A stretch of DNA of 8,752 nt from Alphaproteobacteria bacterium. GTDB taxonomy: Bacteria > Pseudomonadota > Alphaproteobacteria > G02398745 > G023898745. Within the stretch, counting starts at the first letter, position 1, and the number at the start of each line of letters is the position of its first letter. The notes beneath the pieces were generated by a model that had not been told where the DNA came from, did no database searches, and saw only the letters and a program-made list of their open reading frames with translations. Both the position numbers and the translations under genes were made by a program. The stretch is from NCBI GenBank assembly GCA_027366195.1, contig DAHXKW010000013.1:1-8752 (forward strand), read 5' to 3'. Below, one piece after another: positions 6,212 to 8,752 of this stretch.

Positions 6212-6656
6212 ATGGATTCCCTATACCTAATGCTGAAAGAGCCTTCACTTCTAAAACTTCCATCACTTGTGCTTCCGACTCTGTCTGATGATCATAACCC
6301 AAAAGATGTAGTAAGCCATGAATGAAAAGGTGAGTCGCATGATGCACGAAAGTTTTACCTTGCTCTTCTGCCTCTTCTTTAATTGTGCCATAGGCTAACG
6401 CAATGTCACCAAGAAAATTAGGAAGATTTTGCGGAAAAGCCAATACATTTGTTGAGGAATGTTTTGATCGGAATTGACCATTTAATTGGGTCATTTCTTC
6501 ATTGTTAGTAAGACAGACGGAAACGATATTACGGTCACGACCTGTGACAAGATTGTATACTTCCTTCAATTTTTCAAGCCAATCTACTTCTGACATGATC
6601 ATTAACCATGCCTTATCATGGATAACAAGCTCTACGAAGCTATTATTTTGGTTCAT
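6204..6656 (-). CDS. ybeY: Endoribonuclease YbeY (rRNA maturation factor)
   Basis: YbeY is a zinc-dependent endoribonuclease needed for 16S rRNA 3'-end maturation and 70S ribosome quality control. The defining metal-binding motif HGLLHLLGYDH is present with His113, His117 and His123, preceded by the conserved TNVLAFP (69-75) and GDIALA (83-88) segments. At 150 residues the protein is complete. The ATG at 6656 directly abuts the TGA stop of miaB with no gap, and a GAAGG sequence 8 nt upstream inside miaB can act as ribosome site. It is thus the middle gene of a coupled miaB-ybeY-corC unit. Confidence 0.95.
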   Translation of the reverse strand: MNQNNSFVELVIHDKAWLMIMSEVDWLEKLKEVYNLVTGRDRNIVSVCLTNNEEMTQLNGQFRSKHSSTNVLAFPQNLPNFLGDIALAYGTIKEEAEEQGKTFVHHATHLFIHGLLHLLGYDHQTESEAQVMEVLEVKALSALGIGNPYE

Positions 6657-7991
6657 TCAACCAGCCTTCACCATTGTAACGATTTCCCCTTCTAAAGTGT
6701 TAGCTTGTCCTGCCGTTATTTTTAAGTCAACAATATTCCCAAGCAATCTTAATTGTCCCTGAAAATAAACTGATTGTAAATAGGGAGACTTTCCTACAAA
6801 TTGATTTTGTTTTTTTCCCACTTTTTCAACAAGAACTGGCATAATTTTCCCAACATCTGCCTGATTTCTTTGTAGCTGTTTATGCAAAAGTACTTCTTGA
6901 ATTTCATAAAGTCTTACTTTTTTGACCTCTTCTGGGATCTGATTGTCAGCAATGGCAGCAGGCGTCCCAGGTCTTGGGCTGTAACAAAAGGAATACCCTG
7001 TATCTATATAGTCTAAAATCAGTTGAACTGTTTGTCTGTGGTCGTCGTCGGTTTCACCAGGAAAACCAGCAATGAAATCTGAAGACACTAATATATCAGG
7101 ACGTTTTTTCCGTATTTTATTTATAATTTCATGATATGCCTCAATGGTGTGCTTGCGGTTCATAGCTTTCAACACAGGGTTGCTTCCCGACTGTACAGGT
7201 AAATGGAGATAAGGCATAACTTGAGGAATATCAACATGTGCCTGGATCAATGCATCATCCATATCCCTTGGATGTGAAGTTGTATAACGTATACGTTTAA
7301 GGCCATTTATTTTAGCCAACCCTTCCATTAAGCGTGCTAGCCCCCATATTGCCCCATCTGTATTCTCACCGTGATAGGCGTTTACATTTTGACCCAGCAA
7401 TGTGATTTCTATAGCGCCTTGATCCACTAAAATTTTGGCTTCATCTATAATGGCTTTTACAGGACGTGAATATTCAGCCCCCCTTGTATATGGGACACAA
7501 CAGAACGTACAAAATTTGTCGCAACCTTCTTGTATGGATAAAAAAGCAGAAACTTTATGAGCGTCTGGTTTGAGAAGAAAATCGAATTTTGATTCAACCG
7601 GAAAATCAATATCAACAAGATGATTTGTATTGCGCGCTAAATACTCTGGCAACCTATGATAAGTCTGTGGACCAAAAACCATAGACACATAGGGAGCTTG
7701 CCGCAAAATTTCTTCTCCAGCGGCCTGGGCCACACACCCTGCTACAGCAATCACCAAATCTTTTCCCAATTTCTGAGCCGCTTTTTGATGTATACGCAAC
7801 CTACCTAAATCTGAAAAAACTTTCTGCTCGGCTTTGTCACGAATATGGCACGTATTTAAAATGGCAAGATCTGCTTCTTTTGGATTTTCGGTCGTGCTAT
7901 AGCCAAGTGGTTTAAGTAACTCAACCATTTTTTCACTATCATAGACATTCATCCCGCATCCGTAGGTTTTAATATATAATTTTTTGTTCAC
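6657..7991 (-). CDS. miaB: tRNA-2-methylthio-N6-dimethylallyladenosine synthase MiaB
   Basis: MiaB is a radical SAM enzyme that adds a methylthio group to i6A37 of tRNAs reading UNN codons. The N-terminal methylthiotransferase domain has its three cluster cysteines (Cys12 in YGCGMN, Cys48 in LNTCHIRDKA, Cys86 in VAGCVAQ). The radical SAM cluster is CxxxCxxC at 157, 161 and 164 (GCDKFCTFC). Further family blocks include LLGQNVNAYHG, YTTSHPRDM, LHLPVQSGSNPVLKAMNR and DFIAGFPGETDDD, and a TRAM domain forms roughly the last 65 residues. At 444 residues it is full length. The start is GTG at 7991, giving MNKKLYIKTYGC, with only a weak purine stretch upstream. An oddity is Gly13 where most MiaB proteins have Gln (YGCQMN). 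It heads the miaB-ybeY-corC unit and diverges from the TssE-like gene. Confidence 0.96.
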   Translation of the reverse strand: MNKKLYIKTYGCGMNVYDSEKMVELLKPLGYSTTENPKEADLAILNTCHIRDKAEQKVFSDLGRLRIHQKAAQKLGKDLVIAVAGCVAQAAGEEILRQAPYVSMVFGPQTYHRLPEYLARNTNHLVDIDFPVESKFDFLLKPDAHKVSAFLSIQEGCDKFCTFCCVPYTRGAEYSRPVKAIIDEAKILVDQGAIEITLLGQNVNAYHGENTDGAIWGLARLMEGLAKINGLKRIRYTTSHPRDMDDALIQAHVDIPQVMPYLHLPVQSGSNPVLKAMNRKHTIEAYHEIINKIRKKRPDILVSSDFIAGFPGETDDDHRQTVQLILDYIDTGYSFCYSPRPGTPAAIADNQIPEEVKKVRLYEIQEVLLHKQLQRNQADVGKIMPVLVEKVGKKQNQFVGKSPYLQSVYFQGQLRLLGNIVDLKITAGQANTLEGEIVTMVKAG

Positions 7992-8036
7992 TAAATCTTA
8001 TCAAAATGATCGCTATTCTAATTATAAAGGGAGTAA

Positions 8037-8043
8037 AAGGAAG
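8037..8043 (+). promoter_or_regulatory. Shine-Dalgarno site that sets the start of the TssE-like gene
   Basis: AAGGAAG lies 7 nt before ATG 8051 and is one of the strongest ribosome sites in the window. It favours this ATG over the in-frame upstream ATG at 8006, whose added residues (MIAILIIKGVKGSVS) match nothing in the family. Confidence 0.6.
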
Positions 8044-8050
8044 TGTCAGT

Positions 8051-8428
8051 ATGCAGCAAAACACAAAAGTATTCGATGGCTTATTCGATAAATTCAATAA
8101 AGATGATCGAGACTATACTGACATTTTTTTACCAGTTAAACGTGAGCTCGGGTATTTTTTCATCTCCAGACAAAAGACAAAAAACTTAACTACCCCACCC
8201 ATTGCCTCTAACTACGGCATGCCCCTATCTGTGTGGGAACAAGACACACGTGATATGAATAAACTATCGAAAATGATTCAAGATCGGCTACACCAAACAG
8301 ACGCTCGCTTACGCAAATTAAATTGCAAAGTATCCTATAAGGGGACATCGATAGTGTTAGATTGCCAGGCAAATTTAAAACCACCACGTGAACGAAAACC
8401 CATAGTTTTTAAAACTATATCAGACTAA
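8051..8428 (+). CDS. tssE: Type VI secretion baseplate protein TssE-like (gp25 family)
   Basis: The 125-residue product has the overall pattern of TssE, the gp25-like wedge protein of the type VI secretion baseplate in the cytoplasm. It shows an N-terminal VFDGLFDKF (7-15; TssE proteins start with a similar LxDRL), then VKRELGYFFISR (29-40; compare VRRDLExLLNTR), SNYGMPLSV (53-61; compare LNYGLPD), a helix DMNKLSKMIQDRLHQTDARL (68-87; compare the AIxxFEPRL helix) and a C-terminal strand ending PIVFKTISD (117-125). The match is by remembered family pattern, not by search, and other contractile injection systems use related gp25 proteins. ATG 8051 is chosen for its strong ribosome site. The gene diverges from miaB with 59 bp between starts. 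No other secretion gene is visible; the rest of a cluster could lie beyond the right edge. Confidence 0.65.
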   Translation: MQQNTKVFDGLFDKFNKDDRDYTDIFLPVKRELGYFFISRQKTKNLTTPPIASNYGMPLSVWEQDTRDMNKLSKMIQDRLHQTDARLRKLNCKVSYKGTSIVLDCQANLKPPRERKPIVFKTISD

Positions 8429-8435
8429 TTTATTT

Positions 8436-8464
8436 TTGACTTATCAAGTTCACTATCCTTAAAT
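8436..8464 (+). promoter_or_regulatory. Possible promoter downstream of the TssE-like gene
   Basis: TTGACT (8436-8441) and TTAAAT (8459-8464) are separated by 17 nt and match the sigma70 consensus at five and four of six positions. Transcription would begin near 8471 and could run about 210 nt to the terminator at 8662-8684. In such AT-rich sequence chance matches are common, so support is weak. Confidence 0.3.
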
Positions 8465-8661
8465 CAAAAATGAATCTTTCAGGTTTTTGCAATTTATACC
8501 ACTAAGAAATCAAAAATCTTGAGGCGTTTTGTTGACACATAAAAACCACCAAAAACCTTTTAGAGAAGGATCTGTACAAAATCCAAATTAGCTTTCTTTG
8601 TATACTAATTTAATGTTGCCGTCTAAAAAGTCAAATATGAAATTTGGCAATTTTTTCCCTG

Positions 8662-8684
8662 ATCGCAGAAATGCGATTTTTTTT
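8662..8684 (+). terminator. Rho-independent terminator
   Basis: A perfect 6-bp stem ATCGCA / TGCGAT closes a GAAA tetraloop (8668-8671, a stable GNRA loop) and runs directly into eight T (8677-8684). The T run is only on the plus-strand side, so it ends rightward transcripts, either the TssE-like gene with a 3' tail of about 230 nt or a separate short transcript. Confidence 0.7.
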
Positions 8685-8752
8685 GAGGTTGAATTTAATG
8701 TGTTCTGTGGCTTTTTGGCGGTTGCATTGTAATGCTACATTCCCAGAATGCA

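Larger units (their letters stand above)
8429..8752. other. 324-bp stretch without a convincing gene
   Basis: This right-hand end is very AT-rich and crossed by stops. The longest plus-strand frame is a 39-codon one (8613-8732) with no ribosome site; the longest opposite frame lacks a start codon. The stretch holds one clear terminator hairpin (8662-8684), a possible promoter (8436-8464), an 11-bp direct repeat AAATCAAAAAT (8461-8471 and 8507-8517) and a small inverted repeat GCATT-GT-AATGC (8724-8735). It may be a long 3' untranslated region, a small RNA gene or decayed coding or insertion-sequence DNA; I cannot tell which. Confidence 0.5.

Noticed and set aside
6502..6762. 86-codon plus-strand frame across ybeY and miaB ends
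   Set aside because: It is antisense to two recognised genes and shows no family features.
8006..8050. Upstream ATG for the TssE-like gene
   Set aside because: The strong ribosome site at 8037-8043 serves ATG 8051, and the extra 15 residues do not match the family.
8402..8418. Perfect inverted repeat ATAGTTTT-T-AAAACTAT at the end of the TssE-like gene
   Set aside because: It is all A/T apart from one pair, has a one-base spacer, lies inside the coding sequence and is not a credible terminator.
8532..8537. Perfect TTGACA after the TssE-like gene
   Set aside because: No acceptable -10 box lies 15-19 nt downstream.

Overview
The window is AT-rich bacterial DNA packed with housekeeping genes and short intergenic gaps. 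The families present (RnpA, a short RecO, a miaB-ybeY-corC cluster, bL21/bL27) suggest an alphaproteobacterium. The low GC, slimmed proteins (RecF 334 aa, RecO 166 aa), broken-up conserved operons and a type VI secretion-like protein would fit a host-associated lineage such as Holosporales or Rickettsiales. That placement is inference; there is no rRNA gene here to settle it.

Layout. (1) 1-1389, minus strand: rpmH (bL34) and rnpA (RNase P protein) overlap, and are followed by an unrecognised protein with a hydrophobic N-terminus that runs off the left edge. A good sigma70-type promoter lies just upstream of rpmH. (2) 1488-3114, plus strand: pheS without an adjacent pheT, then rplU and rpmA behind their own promoter. 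(3) 3123-3843, plus strand: an unrecognised four-helix membrane protein whose reading frame is broken at a run of nine C; one C fewer would give a single 239-residue protein. (4) 3862-5373: recF (minus) and recO (plus), two partners of the RecFOR recombination pathway, diverge from start codons only 6 bp apart. (5) 5327-7991, minus strand: miaB, ybeY and corC, tightly coupled (0-bp gap, then an 8-bp overlap); phoH/ybeZ, often found in this cluster, is absent. (6) 8051-8428, plus strand: a TssE/gp25-like baseplate protein of a type VI secretion system. (7) 8429-8752: no convincing gene, but a clear intrinsic terminator and a possible promoter.

Functionally, most genes serve translation: tRNA charging (PheS), ribosomal proteins (bL21, bL27, bL34), tRNA and rRNA processing (RnpA, YbeY) and tRNA modification (MiaB). 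RecF and RecO load RecA at DNA gaps. The candidates for something new are the poly-C-interrupted membrane protein, the lone TssE-like gene, the unknown protein next to rnpA, and the unusual recF/recO and rpmH/rnpA arrangements. I found no CRISPR array, intact insertion sequence, tRNA or rRNA.
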